A stretch of 29,941 nucleotides of DNA, taken from positions 1 to 29,941 of the forward strand of contig DKYT01000024.1 in the NCBI GenBank assembly GCA_002492465.1, written 5' to 3'. The notes below the pieces were generated by a model. The model saw only the letters and a list, made by a program, of their open reading frames with translations. It did not search any database and was not told where the DNA came from. The position numbers and the translations under genes are program-made. Every line of letters begins with the position of its first letter. Positions within the stretch are counted from its first letter, which is position 1. This DNA comes from Lachnospiraceae bacterium UBA7093 (GTDB lineage Bacteria; Bacillota; Clostridia; Lachnospirales; Lachnospiraceae). Below, in pieces: positions 7,441 to 15,120 of this stretch.

Positions 7441-9834
7441 TTAATAGATCTTATCTAACCGGCAGTCCTGAAAATAGAAGGACAAAATCTCTTCGCAACT
7501 CATCTGCGCCATTCCCATTGCCCTTGCTCCGTTCTGGGACATTCCCACGCCGTGTCCGTAACCGCCTCCAATAATAGTATATCCTACCACATCTTCTCCC
7601 CTGGTTTCAATATCAATTATCAAATAAGCGCTTGGCAGGAGCGTCCCGCTTTCATGGGCGGAGCCGTCCTGGCGAAGGACCTCTCCCCCCTGATTGAGAA
7701 CATACCGGATATTATACTCGGACAGAACTTTATAAATCCCCTTGTCAGTCTCGATCAGAATCTCGTCCAGAACCCCTCCTTCTTTTCTTTTCAGGGCTTT
7801 GATACCATATACCTCTTTGAACTTTTCCGGTTTTACGGATTCATAGCTTTCCGGTTCCTCAAAATCCTCTCCCTCTCCTGTATAAGTAAGAATCTTTCCC
7901 GTGGCAGCCTCAAACCGCTCTCTCATTCTTTCCCCCAAAAGGGATACGTCCAGATCTTCCACCCTGTAACGCCACCTGAACCAGGCTTCCTCCTTTTCAT
8001 AAGCATTCTCGTCTGGTGCGGTAATATAAGCGCGGAAATTTTCTTCCTGCTGTAAATCATCCGGTGAAAAAGCCCCTTCCCCCTTGCGCTTCTTTTCTTC
8101 TCCGATATACGCCGCCCTCAAATACGGCATTTCTTCCGCCTGCCCTTCGTTCCATACCCCGGCATCTGCGCCGAAGCCGCAGGAGGTGGAATAATAATAG
8201 GTGCTCACCGGCGCCTCCCCATAGAGAAGAAGGGTGCCTGCAGTTTCCTTTACCGCCTTTGTAGAATTGATATTCTCCTCAATGTTGTTATACACCTGAT
8301 AGCCTACGCTGTCGTCCACATGAGCGCCCAGCTTCTGGTAACCCGGTTCCTTTAAATACCGATATCCATAGGTTCTGGCGCAGACCGCCTGCGCCTTTAA
8401 CGCCTCGGGCGGATAAGAGGCGGGCATTTCGCTTGGAACCACGGAATAAAGGTATTCCTCCAGCAGCACCTCATTGATCAGCACCAACCCCTCATCCGCC
8501 TCATAAATCTCCATACTTCCCCTGTAGGAAGGCGCTCCCTGACTGCGGCTTAAGGAAAGCACCTGAATCTTTCCTGTATTCACCTCCGGCGTAAGCACCG
8601 CCCGGTCTCCTGACAGGTAATCGCTTCCCGCCTCTATTACCAGTTCCTGCCCCGGGGAAATTTTTTCTTCTTTCCGGTTCTCATAGGGACCGTAGGAAAG
8701 GAGCATATTATCCCGGCATACAAATTTCAGGCTTTCGTGATACAGTCCGCCAAAGCCCTGATTCTTAATCGCCACCCGGATGGTTTCCATCTTCTCCTTT
8801 CTGGTAATCAAAAAGGCACAGATTTCTCCCTTCTCCAGCACGAAATCTGCAAAATCATATCCCATGGACAGCTCCGCCGTCTCCGCCTTTCGCAGGGTTT
8901 CATAGAGCATATAGCCTGTAAGCTCTTTCTTCACAGGTATTTTTCCATGTCCTTCAATCTCAAACCAGTCCTCATCCATGCCAAGGAGCTTTCCCCCAAT
9001 CCGTTCATCCTTCGCCTCTATTTGGGAGATCTTCCCTTTTTGATAACCGATATCCGCCACCTGCTCTCTGATCAGGCCGCCATCCTCAAAAGTTTCCCCT
9101 GCATCCGTCAAAATCTCATAGCCCTGGAAAAAAAACTGGATATCCTTCTCCCCCGCTTCCATAATCCAGACATTTTCCATACTGCCCCTGTCCGGCAGCT
9201 CATCCACCAGCGTAAGCAGCGTATTTCCCCGCACATAAGCGTTCACCGTTATAAACTGAAGCGCCGAAAACTTTCCGGAGACAAAATCATACAGGGAACC
9301 GTCTCCGCCAAGAAGCTTTCCTTCGCCTATTTTTTCCTCGCCTGCCAGCCGGGAGTTCCCGCATAAAATTGCAACCTTTTTTTCCTCCAGCAGATTCTCC
9401 AGCTTAAAATACCTCACCAGTTCCCCATAGCTGTCGTACCAGTCCTTCTTCAGTATGAAGAACTCCTTTTTGTAACGATCCTTATATGTAATATGCTTTC
9501 TTAACCGGTCTGCTTCCCCGCCCTCTGTTTTCTTTCCCAGAATGCCTTCCAGAAGGGACAAATAACTTCCATATGTCACCGGCTCCGCATCCCCCTGGAA
9601 GGCGTTTTCAAACAGCCGCTCAATCCCTTCCCCATCGGCAAATGCTGCGCCGCTTTTCTGCAGTTCTCTCACCAGTATCTTAACATCCCCCGCTTCAGCC
9701 AGTTCCCCATCCGGCTGGGTCAGCTGAAGCACCTTTTCATCCTTATAAATCAACCAGATAAACAGTAAAGTTAAAAGAATTACGGCAATTAATTTCAATA
9801 AAATCCTGCTATTTTTTTTCATGTTTTCCGCCAT
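7441..9834 (-). CDS. SpoIID/LytB domain protein with a long N-terminal extension
   Basis: SpoIID-type proteins are lytic transglycosylases that cut denuded glycan strands during engulfment, or act as LytB-like amidase modifiers. Here the SpoIID core begins at about residue 440 of the frame (LLEEYLYSVVPSEMP, then PPEALKAQAVCARTY with its conserved glutamate), and the C-terminal signature GGGYGHGVGMSQNGARAMG is intact. The protein is nearly 800 residues, about twice an ordinary SpoIID. It has one N-terminal membrane anchor (about residues 14-33), an unrecognised region of about 400 residues and an acidic insertion at about 570-690. A GTG at 9843 is in frame, but the AGAAGG site is spaced 8 nt from the ATG at 9834, so I chose 9834. 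It is probably an extracytoplasmic, membrane-anchored wall enzyme. Whether it works in sporulation or vegetative growth is unknown. Confidence 0.85.
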   Translation of the reverse strand: MAENMKKNSRILLKLIAVILLTLLFIWLIYKDEKVLQLTQPDGELAEAGDVKILVRELQKSGAAFADGEGIERLFENAFQGDAEPVTYGSYLSLLEGILGKKTEGGEADRLRKHITYKDRYKKEFFILKKDWYDSYGELVRYFKLENLLEEKKVAILCGNSRLAGEEKIGEGKLLGGDGSLYDFVSGKFSALQFITVNAYVRGNTLLTLVDELPDRGSMENVWIMEAGEKDIQFFFQGYEILTDAGETFEDGGLIREQVADIGYQKGKISQIEAKDERIGGKLLGMDEDWFEIEGHGKIPVKKELTGYMLYETLRKAETAELSMGYDFADFVLEKGEICAFLITRKEKMETIRVAIKNQGFGGLYHESLKFVCRDNMLLSYGPYENRKEEKISPGQELVIEAGSDYLSGDRAVLTPEVNTGKIQVLSLSRSQGAPSYRGSMEIYEADEGLVLINEVLLEEYLYSVVPSEMPASYPPEALKAQAVCARTYGYRYLKEPGYQKLGAHVDDSVGYQVYNNIEENINSTKAVKETAGTLLLYGEAPVSTYYYSTSCGFGADAGVWNEGQAEEMPYLRAAYIGEEKKRKGEGAFSPDDLQQEENFRAYITAPDENAYEKEEAWFRWRYRVEDLDVSLLGERMRERFEAATGKILTYTGEGEDFEEPESYESVKPEKFKEVYGIKALKRKEGGVLDEILIETDKGIYKVLSEYNIRYVLNQGGEVLRQDGSAHESGTLLPSAYLIIDIETRGEDVVGYTIIGGGYGHGVGMSQNGARAMGMAQMSCEEILSFYFQDCRLDKIY

Positions 9835-9850
9835 TCCACCCACCTTCTTT

Positions 9851-9883
9851 TAAAAGAAAAAGCAGCCCTTTAAGGCTGCTTTT
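9851..9883 (-). terminator. terminator after the 6S RNA
   Basis: Arms 9858-9867 and 9874-9883 (AAAAGCAGCC/GGCTGCTTTT) pair perfectly around a 6-nt loop, and TTTTTCTTTT follows on the minus strand. It is the first strong terminator after both the pckA stop and the 6S gene. It ends only about 20 bases before the SpoIID-like start codon. Confidence 0.9.
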
Positions 9884-9924
9884 CTTCTGTCCAATAAGCC
9901 GGCTCGCAAAGCGTGACGGCGTTT

Positions 9925-10119
9925 GGTTATCCCCAAAATGCCGGTTCCTGCCTTTTGACTCCTAGCTGCGCTAGGTGGGTTACCGCAATCTGCACATTTG
10001 CCTTCCCTTCCAATCCTCTATAAAAGAGTGAGGGCTTGACAGCCGCCAGATGATGTAGGAATCCCGTTTAAAGTATCTGTAGGTTCAAAACTAACAGGAA
10101 TTATCGTGCATTTCAGGTT
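9925..10119 (-). ncRNA. ssrS: 6S RNA
   Basis: 6S RNA mimics an open promoter and sequesters the vegetative RNA polymerase holoenzyme. The sequence folds as one long irregular hairpin. The closing stem is 10108-10117 with 9932-9941 (10 bp, two G-U pairs). The next helix pairs 10094-10100 with 9945-9951 and 10085-10090 with 9953-9958. A large internal bubble follows, and its 3' strand holds a 6-bp hairpin (9961-9975, CCTAGC/GCTAGG), a feature I recall from Firmicutes 6S RNAs. The minus-strand TTTTGAACCTACAG segment also matches my memory of clostridial 6S RNAs. The 5' end fits the promoter just upstream. The 3' end is uncertain: the primary transcript may extend through a second small hairpin (about 9899-9921) to the terminator near 9857. 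Confidence 0.8.
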
Positions 10120-10125
10120 ATTTTT

Positions 10126-10154
10126 ATTATATCCAATCTGTAGCTAAAATACAA
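10126..10154 (-). promoter_or_regulatory. sigma-A promoter of the 6S RNA
   Basis: On the minus strand, TTGTAT (10154-10149) and a consensus TATAAT (10131-10126) are separated by 17 bp, predicting a start near 10119. This is within two bases of the closing 6S stem. It lies 12 bases after the pckA stop codon, with no terminator in between. Confidence 0.88.
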
Positions 10155-10166
10155 CTGGAATTTTTA

Positions 10167-11873
10167 TCAGCTAAGAGCGTCAACCAGCTTCTGAACAGCG
10201 GCAAGAGCCTCATCGGGAAGTTTGTCATAGCCTTCCTTCTTCTCTGCAAATCCCTTAACGGCATCTACACGGTTCTGCATAGCGTTCTTCAATGCTGCCT
10301 TGTACGCAGCGTCGTTTAAGTCAGGCTTAAAGTCAGCGGTCTTGCCTTCCCAGTCATACATAATCTCTACATCGTCAAAATTGCCCCATTTTTCAAATTT
10401 TGCTTTGCCTTCCACGATGGTCTCAAGGATGCCCAGCGTATCTGCAGGTTTTACCTTGGTTCCCATGAAATCGCCGGTATTAACGATGTAGCATGCTACG
10501 TTCTTCTCTTCTACTAACTTTTTGAATTTCTCATAGTCATGAACCAGAGGGTAGGTTCTGAAAGGGTTAGCGTAAGGTACGATACGCAGTGCATTTAAGT
10601 CGGTTCCTGCTGCAACACGCTCTGCAGTAGATGTCTTGGTTGCAAGAGTAGCGCCCATAACAGAAGCCAATGCAGCGCCTTTCAATTTCACTACAGGCGG
10701 AATGGTGGGATCCTTCATGATCCAGAAGATTGCATTAACGGGAGCGTCGATCTTATCCACACGGTTAGGAGACCATAATTTGGATTTGATTGCACGTCCA
10801 TTTCCGTTTCTGATATCCTCTGTTACCAGCTGAATCTTGCCGTTCTCGTCCATGGTTGCAGAACAGTTCTGTGCAGATAACAGATATTCATTGTCAGGAC
10901 AACCTGTAGGGTAGTCAGCCGTCTTGTCAAAGTATGTAGGCTCCAGCGCTACAGATGCGCATGTATCTGTATTGATAATGAAAGCGTCGTCATGAAGTAC
11001 GGTGATGGGATATTTGCCGCCGTGTTTTGCATGGGTCAGTGTGGACTTTCCGGATCCTGACAGACCGTAAACAGATGCAACAAACTTGGAACCGTCAGGC
11101 AGAGTGTATTCCTTCTGTCCGCCGTGGCATGCTGCATAGCCGTTTCTGTTTGCAAGCGCCCAAGCCATGGTAAGAGTCCCTTTCTTGTGCTCGCCGAAAT
11201 ATCTCATACCAAGAATTGCAGCGCAGTTCTCGTTGGTATCGAAATAGCAAAGGGTAAGAGGATCGCTTAAGCAGCTGTAATCTACGTCAGGAGCATCCTG
11301 AGGCGTCCACTGAGGATCGGAGAAAATGTAGATGTCAGGCTCTTTTCCATCGCCTACAGGCTTGGAATTCTTGTACATCTTCACATATTCATCTGACATA
11401 TACTGGAAGTTGATCATCCAGTTGTAAAGAAGGTTCTCTTCTCCTTCGGGAATCAACAGATGTGCCTTCACCATAAATTCAGGATCAAGACCTACGAAAC
11501 ATTCTGCATGATACATGGTTTTCCAACGGGTGTTGTAAACTGCGTCCATTACAACCTTGTCAAGCTTTGTCTCGTCAACGCCCGGCTCGCCTTTGATGCG
11601 GCGTGCTGCTGCGTAACGTCCTGTTACGGCGCCGTCGTTAAATAAAAGAACCTTTGCGTCTTTCTCAAGACCAAATGTGTCTCCATCCTTAACAGGCATG
11701 TCTGTCACAATGGTTCCAGGTGAATTTTTAGCTAATTCATAGGCTTCTTTCAATGTGTTTACCTTAACTACATTGTTTCCGTAGAAAGCAGCTTCGATAA
11801 TGGAACGGGTTTTGGAAAAACCAACCTTACCTTTGCCGATTTCGGAAATTGGATAATACGCTTTTGTTGACAT
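10167..11873 (-). CDS. pckA: phosphoenolpyruvate carboxykinase (ATP type)
   Basis: PckA interconverts oxaloacetate plus ATP with phosphoenolpyruvate, CO2 and ADP. In anaerobes it often runs toward oxaloacetate. The start is the ATG at 11873, with AAGGAGGAG 7 nt upstream. A further in-frame ATG at 11975 lies in the 5' leader and has no ribosome binding site. The 568-residue product is slightly longer than the usual ~530-540. It shows the YFGEHKKG motif (about residues 225-232, equivalent to YxGExKKG), the P-loop GLSGSGKST (270-278) and a kinase-2-like HDDAF (294-298). The last differs from the common GDDEH, and the P-loop has Ser where Thr is usual, so this belongs to a divergent branch. It is transcribed divergently from citrate synthase. 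The guanine- or ATP-dependence is inferred from family, not proven. Confidence 0.92.
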   Translation of the reverse strand: MSTKAYYPISEIGKGKVGFSKTRSIIEAAFYGNNVVKVNTLKEAYELAKNSPGTIVTDMPVKDGDTFGLEKDAKVLLFNDGAVTGRYAAARRIKGEPGVDETKLDKVVMDAVYNTRWKTMYHAECFVGLDPEFMVKAHLLIPEGEENLLYNWMINFQYMSDEYVKMYKNSKPVGDGKEPDIYIFSDPQWTPQDAPDVDYSCLSDPLTLCYFDTNENCAAILGMRYFGEHKKGTLTMAWALANRNGYAACHGGQKEYTLPDGSKFVASVYGLSGSGKSTLTHAKHGGKYPITVLHDDAFIINTDTCASVALEPTYFDKTADYPTGCPDNEYLLSAQNCSATMDENGKIQLVTEDIRNGNGRAIKSKLWSPNRVDKIDAPVNAIFWIMKDPTIPPVVKLKGAALASVMGATLATKTSTAERVAAGTDLNALRIVPYANPFRTYPLVHDYEKFKKLVEEKNVACYIVNTGDFMGTKVKPADTLGILETIVEGKAKFEKWGNFDDVEIMYDWEGKTADFKPDLNDAAYKAALKNAMQNRVDAVKGFAEKKEGYDKLPDEALAAVQKLVDALS

Positions 11874-11984
11874 ATTATACTCCTCCTTAAAATAATAGTA
11901 TATTTTCCACCCCAGCACTGTCGCCAAAAGGCCGCAGCATTGTGGTTTTTTACATAGAATGCGCCTTTCTGGCACACCTCTTGT

Positions 11985-12013
11985 ATTATCTCAAACATGG
12001 ATTTAAAAGTCAA
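11985..12013 (-). promoter_or_regulatory. sigma-A promoter of pckA
   Basis: On the minus strand, TTGACT (12013-12008) and GATAAT (11990-11985) are separated by 17 bp. The predicted start near 11978 gives a leader of about 105 nt before the pckA ATG. No known riboswitch is recognised in that leader. Confidence 0.85.
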
Positions 12014-12294
12014 TATTTATAAACTCCATTTTTTGAAATCCCGTTGAATTAATAAATGTTTCTAATTTCTAAAAAAATTGTGAATAGTTATTTTTTCACT
12101 TGTTTGAATTGATTTTACATGTTATTATAAATTGATTAGTTTTTCTGAAATGTTCTTTCATTTCTTGCTATTAACTGACACTATTAACCATTTCTTATAT
12201 TGAAATACCAAATCACATTTAGATATCAGCCGGATATTTCATTTGTTAGATATTTCATTTATATGTATATGCAAATCGAAAGGAGAGGTTTTGA
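12014..12294. promoter_or_regulatory. AT-rich control region between pckA and citrate synthase
   Basis: No gene is seen in these 281 bases, which are about three quarters A+T. They contain dyads built on GAAAT/ATTTC: 12147-12152 with 12159-12164, and 12190-12194 with 12202-12206. A 15-base stretch at 12139-12153 resembles a CodY box with about four mismatches. A 12-bp direct repeat lies next to the citrate synthase start. The citrate synthase promoter is not resolved. A candidate is TTGTTA (12243-12248) 17 bp before TATATG (12266-12271), which would leave a very short leader. Regulation by a shared factor is an inference. Confidence 0.5.
12233..12260 (+). repeat. 12-bp direct repeat upstream of citrate synthase
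   Basis: GATATTTCATTT occurs at 12233-12244 and again at 12249-12260, a 16-bp period. The second copy ends 34 bases before the ATG, in a promoter-proximal position that would suit a regulator binding tandem sites. AT-rich sequence makes chance similarity possible, but a perfect 12-mer at this spacing is noteworthy. Confidence 0.7.
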
Positions 12295-13662
12295 ATGGAT
12301 CATAATGCTTTTTCTGAAGTAACACCCGAGATCATCCGTCTTGCGAAGATGAGCGAGCAGGCGGATCTAATCGATACAGAGCTTTTTACAAAATATGATG
12401 TAAAACGCGGGCTTCGGGATTTGAACGGCAAGGGCGTGCTTGCCGGATTAACCAACATCTCCGATGTACGCGCCAAAGAACTGGTAGACGGTGTAGAGGT
12501 ACCCGCCCACGGCAAACTTTTCTACCGCGGCTACGATATCAAAGACCTGGTAGCGGGTTTTACCAAAGACAATCGTTTCGGCTTTGAGGAAATTACTTAT
12601 CTTCTTTTATTTAATAAACTACCAAACGAAAGCGAGCTTGCCGAATTTCGGAATCTCCTCTCCAAATACCGCTCTCTGCCCACAAGCTTTGTAAGAGACA
12701 TTATCATGAAGGCGCCCAGCAGCGATATGATGAATACCCTCGCCCGCAGCGTCCTTACCCTTTACTCTTACGACGACCGTGCAGAGGATGTATCCCTGCC
12801 CAACGTGCTGCGCCAGTGCCTGCAGCTGATCAGCCTTTTTCCTCTTTTGTCCATTTATGGTTATCAGGCATACTGCCATTACCATGATGGAAAAAGCCTT
12901 TTCATCCATCAGCCTGACCCAAGCTTGTCAACTGCTGAAAATATTTTACATATTCTTCGCCCTGACAGTTCCTACACGCCCCTTGAGGCAAAGCTTTTAG
13001 ATGTGGCGCTTGTGCTTCATATGGAACATGGAGGCGGAAATAATTCTACCTTTACCACCCATGTGGTTTCCTCCTCTCTGACGGATACCTATTCCGTTAT
13101 TGCGGCGGCGATCGGTTCCCTGAAAGGTCCCCGTCACGGCGGCGCTAATATTAAGGTAGTTCAGATGTTTGAGGAAATGAAACAGGAAGTAAAAGATTGG
13201 GAAGATGAAGGCGAGGTAAGCTATTATCTGCGCCGCCTGCTTCACAAGGAGGCATTCGACCATGCAGGGCTGATCTACGGCGTAGGGCACGCTATCTATT
13301 CAAAATCCGACCCTCGTGCCGTTATCCTGAAATCCTTTGTGGAAAAGCTTTCCGTTGAGAAAGGGCTTGAAAAAGAATTTGCGCTCTACTCTTTGGTAGA
13401 AAAGCTGGCGCCTGCCGTCATTGCAAACGAAAGGCAGATGTACAAGGGAGTCAGTATCAACGTAGACTTCTACTCCGGCTTTGTATATCACATGCTTGGG
13501 CTTCCTTTGGAACTTTACACACCGATCTTTGCCATCGCCCGTATTTCCGGCTGGAGCGCCCACCGCATGGAAGAGCTTGCCAATAACGGCAAAATTATCC
13601 GCCCCGCTTACAAGCCTATTTGTCCCGACTGTGCTTACATTAACATGGAAGACCGTACATAA
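12295..13662 (+). CDS. gltA: citrate synthase
   Basis: Citrate synthase condenses oxaloacetate and acetyl-CoA to citrate, here probably feeding 2-oxoglutarate and glutamate synthesis in an incomplete anaerobic cycle. All catalytic positions are visible: HMEHGGGNNSTF with His245, GPRHGGAN with His281, GVGHAIYSKSDPRA with His332 and INVDFYSG with Asp391. The 455-residue chain is longer than the ~370-430 of many relatives. The extra length includes an N-terminal stretch before YRGYDIKDL and a cysteine-containing tail (PICPDC). The ATG follows AAAGGAGAGG by about 8 nt. It is divergent from pckA and ends in a strong terminator, so it is probably monocistronic. It could be assigned as a Si- or Re-type only by phylogeny; these motifs are of the Si type. 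Confidence 0.96.
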   Translation: MDHNAFSEVTPEIIRLAKMSEQADLIDTELFTKYDVKRGLRDLNGKGVLAGLTNISDVRAKELVDGVEVPAHGKLFYRGYDIKDLVAGFTKDNRFGFEEITYLLLFNKLPNESELAEFRNLLSKYRSLPTSFVRDIIMKAPSSDMMNTLARSVLTLYSYDDRAEDVSLPNVLRQCLQLISLFPLLSIYGYQAYCHYHDGKSLFIHQPDPSLSTAENILHILRPDSSYTPLEAKLLDVALVLHMEHGGGNNSTFTTHVVSSSLTDTYSVIAAAIGSLKGPRHGGANIKVVQMFEEMKQEVKDWEDEGEVSYYLRRLLHKEAFDHAGLIYGVGHAIYSKSDPRAVILKSFVEKLSVEKGLEKEFALYSLVEKLAPAVIANERQMYKGVSINVDFYSGFVYHMLGLPLELYTPIFAIARISGWSAHRMEELANNGKIIRPAYKPICPDCAYINMEDRT

Positions 13663-13676
13663 TTTATCCCATAAGG

Positions 13677-13722
13677 AAAGGGCTGCGCATTCTTCATGCG
13701 TCAGCCCTTTCGTTGTATTTTT
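13677..13722 (+). terminator. terminator after citrate synthase
   Basis: Arms 13677-13685 and 13702-13710 (AAAGGGCTG/CAGCCCTTT) enclose an inner GCAT/ATGC helix. CGTTGTATTTTTT follows on the plus strand. It separates citrate synthase from the convergent response regulator gene, whose stop codon lies at the end of the T-tract. Confidence 0.9.
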
Positions 13723-15074
13723 TATGAAACCTCGTTCACGCTTTTGCCCACGTTTCCCACCTCATAGGTGAGGATCAGCTTGTGTCCTTCCGACAGTTCT
13801 CTGTATTTTGAGCGGATTCTTTCCGCTACCATGGTTCCATTTTCATAAGATGCATTTAAGAGGAGTACTATGTACTGTTCGTTTCCACACTTTGTTGCGA
13901 TATCGTCCCATCTGAGAGATTGTGAAATGGCAAGCTCTAACAGTTCGATTCCTTCCTCCGCCCTGCCCTTTTCCAGTTCACAGCCGTCTTCATCCCGAAC
14001 CGTAAGCAGAATAATATGGGCGTCCTGGCTTTTCTTCTCTCTGTACTGGGATACAAACCCGTACATCCACTTAAATCTGTTATAGCCTACCTTGTAAACG
14101 CCTCTCTGGTATTCTTCCTCCTGAATCATTTTTTGAAGCTGCCCCAAGTCCACCTGCTTGGGTTCTTCTTCCGTATCGATCAATTCATTTGCCGTATCCC
14201 GGTAAAAATGGCAGTTTCCTTTTCCGTTTTGCTTTACAAAATACAACGCCTTATCCGCCGCCGCATACAGCTCTGAAAATCCTATTCCGTCCTCCGGCTT
14301 TTGAGAGATTCCCGCAGAAATGGAGATGCTGACCTCATCCGAATCCAAAACAAGCTCGTTGATCTCAAATTCTATTTCCCTGATTATTTTCTGAACAATA
14401 CCGATAATCTCGTCTTTGTCATAATTTCCCCTGAAATAAAGGGCAAACTCATCTCCTCCAAGCCTGCATACGCTGCTCACGTCTCCTACCTGCTCCTCCA
14501 GGATTCTGGCAAGCCGTATAAGCACCTTATCGCCCACTACATGACCAAATTTATCGTTTACCTCTTTAAAATTATCCAGGTCAAGGAGCATGAAGAAGCC
14601 TTCCTCCTTAGTGGCATCTGTCTGATTCAAAAGCCTTTCCATGGATCTCCTGTTTAATAGATCCGTCAAACCGTCCTTTAATGCAATATCCTGAAGTTCT
14701 TTTTTCTGATCCGTCATCTTCAGAATTTTCTCGATCCGGCTCCGCATGATCTCAGGATCGAAGGGTTTCCGGATAAAATCCATGGCGCCCATTTTAAGCC
14801 CCCGGATCTCTCCCTCCCTGTCAGCTTCCGCCGTCAGGAAAATAACGGGAACCTCCCTGAGCTGTTCATCCTCCTTCATCCGTTCCATCACATCATATCC
14901 GCTCATGTCGGGCATTGCCACATCCAGCAAAATCAAATCCGGTATCACCTTCTTCAGGAAAAGAAGCGCTTCCTCCCCGGACTGCGCACCGAATATTTCA
15001 TAAGAATTCCCAAGGATTTCCTTTGCACATTTCAGATTGTACTCCGACCCGTCCGCCATTAAAATATGTTTCAT
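13722..15074 (-). CDS. response regulator diguanylate cyclase (REC-GGDEF) with a degenerate second GGDEF-like domain
   Basis: This cytosolic response regulator probably makes cyclic di-GMP when phosphorylated. The REC domain spans about residues 1-118, with phospho-acceptor Asp51 (LLDVAMPDMSG), Thr81 and Lys103. The usual acidic pair near the N-terminus is reduced to one Asp (MADGS). The GGDEF domain (about 125-295) keeps DGLTDLLNRR, DLDNFKEVND and an intact RLGGDEF (206-210), and no RxxD inhibitory site is seen before it. A C-terminal region (about 315-445) looks like a second GGDEF fold in which the signature reads CGNEQ (396-400), so it should be catalytically dead. The ATG follows GAAAGGAGAG. 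The gene lies 46 bp after the thrC stop, so it may be co-transcribed with thrC. No partner histidine kinase is in the window. Confidence 0.9.
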   Translation of the reverse strand: MKHILMADGSEYNLKCAKEILGNSYEIFGAQSGEEALLFLKKVIPDLILLDVAMPDMSGYDVMERMKEDEQLREVPVIFLTAEADREGEIRGLKMGAMDFIRKPFDPEIMRSRIEKILKMTDQKKELQDIALKDGLTDLLNRRSMERLLNQTDATKEEGFFMLLDLDNFKEVNDKFGHVVGDKVLIRLARILEEQVGDVSSVCRLGGDEFALYFRGNYDKDEIIGIVQKIIREIEFEINELVLDSDEVSISISAGISQKPEDGIGFSELYAAADKALYFVKQNGKGNCHFYRDTANELIDTEEEPKQVDLGQLQKMIQEEEYQRGVYKVGYNRFKWMYGFVSQYREKKSQDAHIILLTVRDEDGCELEKGRAEEGIELLELAISQSLRWDDIATKCGNEQYIVLLLNASYENGTMVAERIRSKYRELSEGHKLILTYEVGNVGKSVNEVS

Positions 15075-15120
15075 ATTGTTTCAGTGTCTCTCCTTTCTCA
15101 CCGTTCACAGAAAAGTTTAT

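Noticed and set aside
9858..10130. tmRNA, SRP RNA or RNase P RNA in the gap between pckA and the SpoIID-like gene
   Set aside because: None of their signature elements (tag reading frame and tRNA-like end, SRP tetraloop helix, RNase P core motifs) are found. The single long hairpin with central bubble fits 6S RNA.
11874..11975. 34-residue N-terminal extension of PckA from an upstream ATG
   Set aside because: The region lies just after the pckA promoter and has no ribosome binding site before the upstream ATG, while AAGGAGGAG precedes the internal ATG at 11873.
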